From NCBI RefSeq assembly GCF_001429785.1, contig NZ_LMJF01000017.1:2586-66585 (forward strand): a DNA stretch of 64,000 bases. The letters run 5' to 3'. The notes below the pieces were generated by a model. It made no database searches and was not told the DNA's origin. It worked only from the letters and a program-made list of their open reading frames with translations. The DNA is from Lysobacter sp. Root916 (GTDB taxonomy: Bacteria > Pseudomonadota > Gammaproteobacteria > Xanthomonadales > Xanthomonadaceae). A program made the translations under genes and the position numbers. Position 1 is the stretch's first letter; each line of letters starts with the position of its first letter. Shown in pieces: positions 49,691 to 57,965 of the stretch.

Positions 49691-50748
49691 TCGGGCGCAG
49701 CCTCCGGTTCGATCGACATCGGCACCAACAGGGTGAACACCGTATGGCCGGGCCGCGAACGGTAGGCCAGCGAACCGCGGTGTTCGCGCGCGACCTGCTG
49801 CGCCAACGCCAGGCCCAGGCCGCTGCCTTCGGCGCGGCCGGATACCAGCGGCAGGAACAATTGCTCGGCCAGCTCCTCGGGCACGCCGCGGCCGTCGTCG
49901 CCGATCTCCAGGCGCAGCGCTATCGCATGCGCGATGTCGGCGATGCGCACGCTGTGTTCGGCGCGCGTGCGCAGGGTCACCTGGGTCGCGCCGGCCTCGA
50001 TCGCATTGCGCACCAGGTTCCACACCGCCTGCATCAGGCGGTCGGCGTCGCCGGCGAACTCGGGCAGGCTGGGGTCGTAATCGCGCACCAGCCGTACCGC
50101 CCAACCGGCCTCGCTCTCGGCCAGGCGCAGCACGCGTTCGAGCACCGCATGAATATTGAGCGCCGCATGCGCGCGCGGCGGCGCCGGCGTGAGCAGCTGA
50201 TCCAGCAGCGCGGTCAGGCGATCGACTTCGCTGCCGATCAGACCGACCAGCTCGCGCGAATCGCCGTTGCCCGCGTTGCCGTGATCGAGCCGGCGCGCCA
50301 GCAACTGCGCCGCGCCTTTCACGCCCGCGAGCGGATTGCGCAGCTCGTGCGCCAATCCCTTCAACGACGCCGACAAGGCCGAGGGCAACAGCAAGGCCGG
50401 ATCGTCGCCCGGGAACTCATCGACCGGGTGCACCTCCAGCAGCCAGCCGCCATCGTCCAACCGGCTCAGCCACAGATCGGCGAAACGCTCCTCGCCATCG
50501 GCATAGCGCAGGCGGGTGCGGCGCAAACGCAGCGACTCGTCCATCGTGGTACGTGCCAAGGCCGCTGCCAGCCGCCCGTCGCCCGCATCCAGCCCGGCCA
50601 GCGGCCAGCCCGGCAGGCGCCGCGCGCTGACCCCGAGCCAGCGCGAGAACGCCGCATTGCAGCCCAGGATCGCCCCGCCGGCATCGCTCCAGGCGAGCGG
50701 GGTGGTGAGGCTGTCCAGGGCCGGCGCGGGGATGGAATCGGGGGGCAT
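49687..50748 (-). CDS. ntrB: Nitrogen sensor kinase NtrB
   Basis: NtrB phosphorylates or dephosphorylates NtrC under PII control. The 353-residue cytoplasmic protein has an N-terminal PAS-like domain (ILGCNAAFSRWLG), the H-box SLKGLAHELRNPLAGVKGAAQLL, an N-box VWNLVRNAIEAGA, and G-boxes GDDGRGVPEEL and GSGLGLALAQQVAREHRG. It has no membrane helices, as expected. A 17-base NtrC-type operator touches its ATG, which suggests autoregulation. Confidence 0.93.
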   Translation of the reverse strand: MPPDSIPAPALDSLTTPLAWSDAGGAILGCNAAFSRWLGVSARRLPGWPLAGLDAGDGRLAAALARTTMDESLRLRRTRLRYADGEERFADLWLSRLDDGGWLLEVHPVDEFPGDDPALLLPSALSASLKGLAHELRNPLAGVKGAAQLLARRLDHGNAGNGDSRELVGLIGSEVDRLTALLDQLLTPAPPRAHAALNIHAVLERVLRLAESEAGWAVRLVRDYDPSLPEFAGDADRLMQAVWNLVRNAIEAGATQVTLRTRAEHSVRIADIAHAIALRLEIGDDGRGVPEELAEQLFLPLVSGRAEGSGLGLALAQQVAREHRGSLAYRSRPGHTVFTLLVPMSIEPEAAPE

Positions 50749-50765
50749 TGCACCATCTTAGTGCA
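50749..50765 (-). promoter_or_regulatory. NtrC-binding site overlapping the ntrB translation start region
   Basis: On the minus strand the element reads TGCACTAAGATGGTGCA, matching the classical NtrC operator (TGCAC-N7-GTGCA) in both half-sites. It ends exactly at the base before the ntrB ATG. No sigma-54 element is seen nearby, so repression of ntrBC, or blocking of its ribosome site region, is more likely than activation. Confidence 0.82.
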
Positions 50766-50831
50766 AGTGCGAGCGGGTTCACTGGTGACACGCCAAGGAC
50801 CGAACCCAGCGCGCCGGCGCCGCGCTCGCGA

Positions 50832-53246
50832 TCAGGCCACGTTGGCCCTGGCGGCGAGCGGGCTGACCTGCCGGATCAGCTCCTGCAAGGGGCAGGGCTT
50901 GTGGATGGCATAACCTTGCGCCGCGTCCACGCCGATCTCGCGCAAGCGCTGCAGCACCGCCTCGGTCTCGGCCCACTCCGCCACGGTGCGCTTGCCCTGC
51001 GAGCGGGCGACTTCGGTGATCGCGCGGACCACGGCGTAGTCCAGATCGTTGCGATCGATGTCGCGCACGAACAATCCGTCGATCTTGAGGATGTCGACCG
51101 GCAGGCTTTTCAGATACGCGAACGACGACAGTCCGCTGCCGAAGTCGTCCAGCGCCACCAGGCAACCGCGCGCATGCACGGCGTCGATGAAGGCATGGGC
51201 CTGGGAGAGCCGGTCGATGGACGCGGTTTCGGTCAGTTCGAAGCACAGCTTGCGAGCGACCTCGGGGTGCGCGTCCAGCAAGGCTTCGGCGCGCCGGCAG
51301 AAATCGCGCGAGGCCGCCGACTGGCCGGACACGTTCACGTGGCACAGCTCCAGCTGCTCCAGATGCGCGCGATTTCGCGACAGCGCCTGCAAGGTCAGGT
51401 TCAACACCTGCAGATCGATCATGCTGGCCTGGCCATAGCGCTCGGCCGCCGGCAGGAACGCGCCGGGATTGCACAGGTTGCCGCTGACGTCGCGCAAGCG
51501 GACCAGGATTTCGTACTGCAGCCCACCGGTTCCCGCCGTGAGCGACGCTATGCGCTGCGCATACAGCTGCAGGCGATCCTCGGCGATCGCCGAGCGCGTC
51601 TGATCGACCCAATGCATCTCGCGCCGGTGCTCGGCGACCTCGGTGTCGCTTTCGACATACACCTGAACGCTGTTGCGGCCACCGTCCTTGGCGAGATAGC
51701 AGGCGGTATCGGCGGCGCGAAGCAGCCAGGCCACGCTGGGGCTTTCGGCGTTGATCTCGACCAGCCCGATGCTCGCGGTCAACGCGAAATGGTGGCCCTC
51801 CCACAGCAGGCACGTGTCGGCCAGCACCTGGTTGATGCGGCCGGCGAGCCTGGTCGCGGCCTCGACGGGCGTATCGCGCAGCAGCACCGCGAACTCGTCG
51901 CCGCCCAGGCGTCCCATCCAGTCCTCGGGGCGAAGGTGGCCGGGCAGGGTCGTCGCGATGAGCCGCAGCACTTCGTCGCCGGCGGCGTGGCTGCAGGTGT
52001 CGTTGATCAGCTTGAACTGGTCGAGATCGAGGAAGCACAGCGTGTGGCGGCGACCGTCGGCGTGCGCCTGTACCAGCAATTCGTCCAGACGATGCTCGAT
52101 CTCGCGCCGGTTGATCAGGCCGGTCAATCCGTCGTGGCTGGCCTGGAAGGTCAGGATCTGCGCCAGGTCGCGCGCCTCCGACACGTCCTCGATGATGAGG
52201 AAGATCCGGCCGGCTCCGGCCTCGACCTGCACGTTCGACGGCGTGACGCGCCCCCAGAACTCGCTGCCGTCCGAACGCCGGACCTTGCGTTCGACCGGGA
52301 CCGAACCGTCCATCCAGGCATCGCCCGCGGGGCTGGCGTCGACCAGATGGTCGCTGAAACGCGTACCCACCAGGTATTCCGCCGAATAGGACAGCATCGC
52401 CGCCAACTCTTCGTTCGCCGCCAGCACCAGGCCTTCGCTGTTGAGCTTGGCCATGCCCACGCTGGCCTGCTGAAACGCCGCGCGGAACCGGCTTTCGGTG
52501 GCGCGGATGCGGCGTAACGAGGAGTGATAGGCGAGCACCGCCAAGGCGGCGATGACGACGAACAGGACGCCACTGACCAGCAGCAACAGCGCGCGCACTT
52601 GCGCTACGCCCTCGAGCAGGGTGCTCGCGAACTTGCGTTCCATGGGCTGCAGCGTGCGGCCGATGCTATCCAGCTCCGCGCGCACCTGCGGTCCGGCGGC
52701 GGTCGCGCCCGGTCGACGCCAATGCGCCTCCAACTGATCGGCGATGGCTTGCAGCCGGTAGATACGAGGCTCGGCCTCGCGCCAGATCGCGACCGCGTCG
52801 GCGAAGAACGGGGCCCGGGAAAAGGCCCGGTACACCCAGATCAGGCGCGGGATATCCGCTTCGGCGTTGCGGCCGGCGCGGAAGCCGCGTTCGGCTGCCT
52901 TCAGATCCACGGGGCGGCGCTCCAGCGCCAATCGGCCCGCGCGGTCGCCCATGGGCACTTCCAGCGCCTTGCGCGCCAGCGCCAGCTCGTGCGGATCGCC
53001 CCGCAAGGAGTAGCGGTCGAGGTGGTAAACGATTTCCAGGCGGGCCCGGGACCAATGGCCCTCGCCGACCAGGTAGGCGGTCGCGCCCGCCTGGATCTCG
53101 ATGACGGCCGCGGAGATGGCCGTGGCCAGCCCCGCCGCGAACACCAGGGCGACGAAACCCATCCAGATACGCCAGGGCGCCTGCTTGATGCCGGACGTCG
53201 CGCACCAGGCTCCGTTGCGCACAGCAGCTACATCCCTGTACTGCAT
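50832..53246 (-). CDS. Membrane GGDEF-EAL protein with PAS domain
   Basis: This 804-residue c-di-GMP signalling protein has, in order, a membrane helix near residue 30, a periplasmic helical sensor region (about 50-210), a second membrane helix near 220-240, a PAS domain (about 255-370), a GGDEF domain with intact RLGGDEFAVLL and an EAL domain. The EAL motif reads EIL, but the other metal and catalytic residues seem present (CHVNVSGQ, FELTETAS, ALDDFGSG, ILKIDG, VAEWAETE), so phosphodiesterase activity is plausible. Both synthesis and breakdown of c-di-GMP are possible. It lies at the downstream end of the GTPase/roadblock gene cluster on the same strand, 135 bases after it. Confidence 0.92.
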   Translation of the reverse strand: MQYRDVAAVRNGAWCATSGIKQAPWRIWMGFVALVFAAGLATAISAAVIEIQAGATAYLVGEGHWSRARLEIVYHLDRYSLRGDPHELALARKALEVPMGDRAGRLALERRPVDLKAAERGFRAGRNAEADIPRLIWVYRAFSRAPFFADAVAIWREAEPRIYRLQAIADQLEAHWRRPGATAAGPQVRAELDSIGRTLQPMERKFASTLLEGVAQVRALLLLVSGVLFVVIAALAVLAYHSSLRRIRATESRFRAAFQQASVGMAKLNSEGLVLAANEELAAMLSYSAEYLVGTRFSDHLVDASPAGDAWMDGSVPVERKVRRSDGSEFWGRVTPSNVQVEAGAGRIFLIIEDVSEARDLAQILTFQASHDGLTGLINRREIEHRLDELLVQAHADGRRHTLCFLDLDQFKLINDTCSHAAGDEVLRLIATTLPGHLRPEDWMGRLGGDEFAVLLRDTPVEAATRLAGRINQVLADTCLLWEGHHFALTASIGLVEINAESPSVAWLLRAADTACYLAKDGGRNSVQVYVESDTEVAEHRREMHWVDQTRSAIAEDRLQLYAQRIASLTAGTGGLQYEILVRLRDVSGNLCNPGAFLPAAERYGQASMIDLQVLNLTLQALSRNRAHLEQLELCHVNVSGQSAASRDFCRRAEALLDAHPEVARKLCFELTETASIDRLSQAHAFIDAVHARGCLVALDDFGSGLSSFAYLKSLPVDILKIDGLFVRDIDRNDLDYAVVRAITEVARSQGKRTVAEWAETEAVLQRLREIGVDAAQGYAIHKPCPLQELIRQVSPLAARANVA

Positions 53247-53381
53247 GACCGCCCCCCCGAGCCTGGCATGTGTGACAGCGAATGTACGCCGTTGCCGGCG
53301 AATCTCAACTGCCCGGTATGCGGCCCCGCCGACGCCGAAACCCGGCGCCGGCGCGGCGCCGGTCGCCGGGGGGAGCCCGGC

Positions 53382-53741
53382 TCAGAGCGACATCGCGGAC
53401 TCGATTTCCGCGGTCTTGATGCGCGCCAGCGCCAGGCTCGATTTGGCCTTGTCCAGCACCAGGTAGATGAAGACGCCCGAGCGCTCGGTCATGGGCCGGA
53501 TCACGTGGTACTGCTTGCCCAAGGTGATCAGGATGTCCTCGATGTTGTCCTTCAGACCCAGCGACTTCATGGTCTTGAGCTTGGCGCGCACGACCTCCGT
53601 GTTGCCGGCGCCGGCGACATCCAGGTCCACGCCGCCGCCGGCCTTGCCCAGCACCATGCCGCTGTTGGAATCCACCACAGCGGCAGCGGAAGCACCGTCG
53701 ATCAGCATCAGCTCTTCCAGGGATTGCGTCAGATTGCCCAT
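53382..53741 (-). CDS. Roadblock/LC7-domain protein
   Basis: This 119-residue single-domain protein is of the roadblock/LC7 family, which regulates small GTPases of the MglA type. The pattern LEELMLIDGASAAAVVDSNSGMVLG is a typical family opening, and ITLGKQYHVIRPM and FIYLVLDKAKSSLALAR form later strands. The ATG has GAGGAGGTGGG upstream. It is the fourth gene of a cluster of GTPase-associated genes, and a second roadblock protein is encoded just upstream. It probably forms dimers that act on the GTPase. Confidence 0.85.
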   Translation of the reverse strand: MGNLTQSLEELMLIDGASAAAVVDSNSGMVLGKAGGGVDLDVAGAGNTEVVRAKLKTMKSLGLKDNIEDILITLGKQYHVIRPMTERSGVFIYLVLDKAKSSLALARIKTAEIESAMSL

Positions 53742-53816
53742 GGCCCACCTCCTCGGTTTCGCACCGGAAACGGAACGGCCACGGACCCGATGCGACGTCC
53801 GCGGCCGGTATGCGGA

Positions 53817-54206
53817 TCAAGTCGCCAGGCGTCGCCCCAGCGCGTGCGCCGTGTCGCGCGCGGCGTACAGCACCGACCCCAGACTCGCGGCGTCGCTGCA
53901 CAGAACGCTCATCAACAGTTCGCGACCCGGCACGGGTATGCGCAAGGTCACCACCGCGCCGCCGTCGGTTTCGACGATGACGTTTCGACAGCCGCTCATC
54001 TGCAGCTCTTGCGCCACCGCTTCGCTCAGCGCGAGCAGCGAGCTGACCATGGCGGCGAGCTTTTCGACCGCGATGCCGTCGCGCAGGACCGCGGCGACTT
54101 CGAAGCCGTCGCCGGTGACGACCGCCGCCGAGTCCACGCCCAGGGTCTGGCTGACCAGGACCTCCAGTACGTCGCGGCAGGGCGGGTGCAGATCGTGCGC
54201 GCTCAC
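53817..54206 (-). CDS. Second roadblock/LC7-like protein
   Basis: This 129-residue protein begins at a GTG sharing GTGA with the GTPase stop. It has the roadblock fold pattern: VDSAAVVTGDGFEVAAVLRD, a helix with KLAAMVSSLLALSEAVAQEL, and IVETDGGAVVTLRIPV. It differs strongly from its neighbour and may bind the GTPase or the other roadblock protein. Translational coupling to the GTPase suggests that the two proteins form a complex. Confidence 0.8.
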   Translation of the reverse strand: MSAHDLHPPCRDVLEVLVSQTLGVDSAAVVTGDGFEVAAVLRDGIAVEKLAAMVSSLLALSEAVAQELQMSGCRNVIVETDGGAVVTLRIPVPGRELLMSVLCSDAASLGSVLYAARDTAHALGRRLAT

Positions 54207-54766
54207 GCGGGGGCTCCGGTGGGCAGCGCCGCGGCCGCTTTGGCCTCGACCATCGCGATCAAGGCGCCCAACATCGTCCGCACCTGCGCGGCGTTGCGGG
54301 CATCGACGGAAAACACCGGCAAGACCCGCCCGAGCTGCGTCAGTCGCACGTGGTAGGCGTCCATGGCCGGGCCGCGGCCGACGTCGCGACGGGTGATGCC
54401 GATCACCAGCGCGCCGCGCGTGCCCAAGGCCTCGAAGCTATGCAGATAGCGCTCGAGCTCGGACAGCGGGTCAGGCCCGTCGTTGTCCAACAGCAGCATC
54501 ATCCCCAGCGCGCGCTTCTCCAGAATGCGCCACATGAAGTCGAAGCGATCCTGGCCCGGCACGCCGTAGAGTCGGACCTTGTCGCCATCGCCCAGCGAGA
54601 TCTCGCCGTAATCCAGCGCCACTGTGGTGGTGGCCTTGGCATTGCGCTGCAGATCCGTGTTGCCCGCTTCGGTGCGCACGACCGGTATCTCGCTCAGCGC
54701 GGATATGGCCGTGGTCTTGCCAGCGCCCATGGGGCCGGCCACCAGCACGATGTATTCGCGAGCCAT
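54203..54766 (-). CDS. Small Ras-like GTPase (MglA/CvnD type)
   Basis: This 187-residue protein has the P-loop GPMGAGKTT near residue 11, switch I around TTTVALDYGEI, switch II VPGQDRF, and a G4-like ITRRD in place of NKxD. It matches bacterial Ras-like GTPases encoded next to roadblock proteins, for example the conservons of actinobacteria and MglA/MglB systems. The ATG has AGGAGATAT upstream. It is part of a four-gene GTPase cluster, with a two-component pair further upstream and a c-di-GMP protein downstream. Confidence 0.88.
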   Translation of the reverse strand: MAREYIVLVAGPMGAGKTTAISALSEIPVVRTEAGNTDLQRNAKATTTVALDYGEISLGDGDKVRLYGVPGQDRFDFMWRILEKRALGMMLLLDNDGPDPLSELERYLHSFEALGTRGALVIGITRRDVGRGPAMDAYHVRLTQLGRVLPVFSVDARNAAQVRTMLGALIAMVEAKAAAALPTGAPA

Positions 54767-54775
54767 CGATATCTC

Positions 54776-55762
54776 CTACTTCATCCAACGTCGCCACAGA
54801 CGGTCGAACAGGCCGCCGGTCGCTCTGTCTTGCGGGGGCGGAGTCGGCGCCGGCGCGACCGCGGCCACTTCCAGCACGCCGCACAACTGGCAGGCATGCA
54901 TGAAGTGATCGGCTTCGGTCTCGCTCATGCCGGTGGCCGCGGCCAGTTCACAGGCGTCCATCGCGCCCGCCGCCAGCGCCGCGCAAGCTTGCAAATGCCG
55001 CGGATCGTGCGGCAGGCGCGCGAAATCCGGCCACTGGCGCAAGCGGTGGCGCTCGTGGCGGGCCGCGTGCTCGCGCGAGGCCAACAGGCCGATCGGCCAC
55101 AGCAATTCGTCCAGCGGCGATCCGCGATCGCGCTCGGCCGCCAGTTCCGGCGAATCCGGCGCGATCGCGGTGAGCACGAAGCGCTTGCTCTCCAGCGCCT
55201 TGCCCAATTGCGCCTGCTCGAAGTCCATGCAGTACGTGCGGCTGCGCGTGCACAAGTACACCGTGCCGTGACCCAGCACGCGTACGCGCAGCGTGTGTTC
55301 GACCGGGCGCACCAGCAGCCGCGCGAGCGATGAGGCCAGGGTCTTTTCGTCTTCGACGGCTTCGGCCGCCGCGGCGACGCCGCCCTGGACGGCGAGCTGC
55401 TCCTGCTGCAGGCGATCTATCGCGCCATCCAGCAGTTCGAGCACCGCCATGACGCGGAACGGAACCGCCAAAGCGAGCGCTTCGGCCGGCGCGGCCGGTT
55501 CGTGTTCGCGCACCAGCAAGCCCGACACGCCGGCGCGCACGCCGGGCCGGCGCAGGGTGCGCGTGTGCAGATACAGATCCGTGTCCGTGCTCTGCGCCCA
55601 GATCCAGCCGCGCAGGGATTTGGAGGCGACCACCTTCAGGATCGCATCGAGCGTCGCGTGTTCGTCGGCGTCGAGACCGTCGACGAGCAGGCGGAGAGGC
55701 GCAGTATCGCGTTCGGACGCCGCGCAAGCGGGCGTCGGATCGAAAATAGGGTCTGTATTCAT
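54776..55762 (-). CDS. Unknown protein of the GTPase/roadblock cluster
   Basis: This 328-residue soluble protein has no close family known to me. Residues 20-130 are mixed alpha/beta (LRLLVDGLDADEHATLDAIL). The middle includes a helical LLDGAIDRLQQEQLAVQGG. The last 90 residues look helical, with a winged-helix-like pattern (LAAGAMDACELAAATGMSETEADHFMHACQLCGVLEV) before a Pro-rich linker and an Arg/Trp-rich end. It is the first gene of the cluster and lies nine bases before the GTPase gene. It might link the GTPase to its input. This is inference. Confidence 0.65.
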   Translation of the reverse strand: MNTDPIFDPTPACAASERDTAPLRLLVDGLDADEHATLDAILKVVASKSLRGWIWAQSTDTDLYLHTRTLRRPGVRAGVSGLLVREHEPAAPAEALALAVPFRVMAVLELLDGAIDRLQQEQLAVQGGVAAAAEAVEDEKTLASSLARLLVRPVEHTLRVRVLGHGTVYLCTRSRTYCMDFEQAQLGKALESKRFVLTAIAPDSPELAAERDRGSPLDELLWPIGLLASREHAARHERHRLRQWPDFARLPHDPRHLQACAALAAGAMDACELAAATGMSETEADHFMHACQLCGVLEVAAVAPAPTPPPQDRATGGLFDRLWRRWMK

Positions 55763-55942
55763 CGGCGCGCACTCCCCTGGAATCGCTAATGCGATCGGCG
55801 GGTGCGGGGCCGAGTGGAACGGATGGCCTGCCGGTTCGAGGCAGTCGTTACGCCGCAGCGCGCTTGCGGGGCGCCAGGGCTGGGATAGACGCTAGTCCGG
55901 ATCGCGAGGGCGTGTCAATTCTCGAAAATGCGACGACGATCA

Positions 55943-56554
55943 CTAATCCGATCGGTCGCCATTCAGTGCCGAGGCCGCCAGCGCGTCGGCGGCGAACACG
56001 ATGCCCTCGGCCAGTTCGGTCATTTTCCGCCGCTGCGAACGCGCCGTGTCGCGCAAGCGCAGCTCCGCTTCGCTGCGCGACAGCCGGTGTCGTTCCATCA
56101 GGATGCCGATCGCGACGCTGATGCCTCGCTGCTGGTCCAGCGCCTGCTCCAGCTGGCGCCCGGTGCTGCGCAAGCGGCTCAGATCGGCGGCGCGCTTCAA
56201 GGCCGCTTCCACCGCGGGCATGATTTGCGGGATATCGATCGGCTTGACCAGAAACCCCACCGCGCCCAGCTCGGTGGCCTCGTCGACCGTGGCTTCGTCG
56301 CCATAGGCGGAAAGGAACATGAAAGGAATCCCATCGCGCGCCTGCAGCTCGCGCGCGAGTTCGAAACCGCCGCGCTCGCCCATGCGAATGTCCAGCAAGG
56401 CCAGGTCCGGTCGCCAGCCGTCCAGCAGCGCGACCGCTTCGTCCACCGATTGCGCCGATTCGACCTGATATCCGGCGGCCTGCAAGCCGCGGCAGACCGT
56501 CGCGAGCACCAATCGATCGTCGTCCACCACCAGCAGACGGTGTATGCGGTTCAT
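55943..56554 (-). CDS. Response regulator with ANTAR RNA-binding output domain
   Basis: This 203-residue protein has a receiver domain (LLVVDDDRLVL, the phosphorylated Asp in LALLDIRMG, Lys in FLVKPIDIP) and a C-terminal ANTAR domain (LDQQRGISVAIGILMERHRLSRSEAELRLRDTARSQRRKMTELAEGI). ANTAR proteins bind paired hairpins in nascent RNA and prevent termination. The ATG overlaps the kinase stop by four bases, which makes them a cognate pair. Confidence 0.9.
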   Translation of the reverse strand: MNRIHRLLVVDDDRLVLATVCRGLQAAGYQVESAQSVDEAVALLDGWRPDLALLDIRMGERGGFELARELQARDGIPFMFLSAYGDEATVDEATELGAVGFLVKPIDIPQIMPAVEAALKRAADLSRLRSTGRQLEQALDQQRGISVAIGILMERHRLSRSEAELRLRDTARSQRRKMTELAEGIVFAADALAASALNGDRSD

Positions 56555-57645
56555 GCGATCGCCTCTTGGTCTTTCGTGCTTTCGCTGAGCACATCGGGCG
56601 CGTGCAGCGCGAGGGTGGCCACGACGCGACGGCCTTCTTCGGCCAGGCCGATGCTGGCGCCGCGCCGCGGCAACAGCGAGCGGATCAGACCCAATCCGTT
56701 ACCGAGGCTGACGCCGGCGCTGAAGTCGAAGTTCGCGGGCAGGAAGCCCGGATTGCTGACCAGGATTTCCGCCCGTTGCGCATGCGCGATCGCGTCGATG
56801 GCGACGATGCCATTCACGCCAGAGCGCGATCGATGCTTCGCCGCGTTCATGATCAGCTCGTTCAGCACCATCGCCACCGGCACGGACTCCTCTTCGTTGA
56901 CGCTGAATCTTTCCAGCGCCGCGCACCGATCCGATACCGTGATCGGTGCGTGCATGATGCCGGAAACGGACGCGGCCACCCTCACCATCAGCATGCGCAG
57001 ATTGATCTGACCGTCCTTGGCCTCGCCGTGCAAGCCATGCACCGCCGCGATCGCCGACACCTGCGCGGAGGCGGCTTCGAGCAGGGGCTTCAGCAGCGGC
57101 TTGTCGGACAGGTGCTGGCGCAGCAGTCCGGTCACGCCTTGCAGGCTGTTCTTGATGCGATGGTGGACCTCGCGCACCAGGGCATCGCGTTGCGCGCGCG
57201 CGACCTCCGCCGAGTGCGCATTGGCCGCGCTGGACACGGCGTCCTCGATGGCGGCCACGATCACGCCATCGCCGCCGCCGGCGAACGAGACGATGGCGTC
57301 CACCGTGGCGCCGTTGGCACGTCGCAATTCCAGGCGCGTGGCGGGCCGGGCGCCTTCCAGTCCTGCGGCCGCCTGGTGCAGCGCATCCAGGCCCGCGGGC
57401 AGCGGTTGGCCCAGCATCCGCGTGGCATCGACCTCGAACAGGCGTTGCGCGCCGGCGCTCCACAGCACGATGCCAGCGCGCGGTTCCCAAGCGACGAATG
57501 CGACCGGCGTGTGCGACGACAACGCATCCAGTACCGCGATCAGGCGCCGCGACTCTTCGCGGCGCCCGTGGCGTCGCGCCGCATGCCAGGTCGCCAGCGG
57601 CAGTAGCGCACACGCGAGGATCAGCAGCAGCGCGAGAGAATTCAT
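56551..57645 (-). CDS. HisKA_2-type sensor histidine kinase
   Basis: This 364-residue kinase begins with one membrane helix (MNSLALLLILACALLPLATW), a PAS-like domain (about 35-140), then the HisKA_2 H-box REVHHRIKNSLQGVTGLL and an ATPase domain with MVLNELIMNAAKH and GLGLIRSLLPRRG. Such kinases commonly pair with ANTAR regulators, as here. The ATG at 57645 was chosen because it opens the membrane helix. The longer frame adds 95 unlikely Arg-rich residues. The signal is unknown. Confidence 0.85.
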   Translation of the reverse strand: MNSLALLLILACALLPLATWHAARRHGRREESRRLIAVLDALSSHTPVAFVAWEPRAGIVLWSAGAQRLFEVDATRMLGQPLPAGLDALHQAAAGLEGARPATRLELRRANGATVDAIVSFAGGGDGVIVAAIEDAVSSAANAHSAEVARAQRDALVREVHHRIKNSLQGVTGLLRQHLSDKPLLKPLLEAASAQVSAIAAVHGLHGEAKDGQINLRMLMVRVAASVSGIMHAPITVSDRCAALERFSVNEEESVPVAMVLNELIMNAAKHRSRSGVNGIVAIDAIAHAQRAEILVSNPGFLPANFDFSAGVSLGNGLGLIRSLLPRRGASIGLAEEGRRVVATLALHAPDVLSESTKDQEAIA

Positions 57646-57965
57646 GCCAGCTAAGCGACCGGTGATGAGCACTGCCTGGCGGCGCCCGCAATGTCGGATC
57701 CATGCGAGCCCGCAGCCCTTTCCTACCCCTGCGTCGGCCGGGTATCGCCTACCCGCCGCCCTCTGCAAAGGTACCGTTGCCGACCACCGCCAGCAACACG
57801 GCCGCAAGCCGCGTGCTCGAGCTGCTGCGCCACAAGGCGCAAGGAGAACCCGGAGGCGGGTTCTCCTTGCCGCTGTCTGGCGACGCATGCGTCGGGATGC
57901 GCACCGACAAGAGCGAACTCGCGACGACACGCGACATGCAAGACCGCGCCTGCGTCACGCTTGGA
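57646..57965. other. 320-base gap before the histidine kinase
   Basis: No gene is supported here. The only striking element is the long perfect hairpin at 57839-57870. The kinase promoter must lie in the part nearest 57645, but I cannot place it. Confidence 0.5.
57839..57870. terminator. Perfect 14-base hairpin after the alpha/beta hydrolase gene
   Basis: The arms at 57839-57852 and 57857-57870 are exact reverse complements (core AAGGAGAACCCG) with the tetraloop GAGG. No T-tract follows on either strand. It is 96 bases past the hydrolase stop and could be a terminator, a transcript-stabilising hairpin, or an ANTAR-type leader stem for the kinase operon. Confidence 0.55.

Noticed and set aside
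53342-53362. GC-rich hairpin after the first roadblock gene as a terminator
   Set aside because: The stem is short and ambiguous in a very GC-rich stretch and has no T-tract, so it was not listed.
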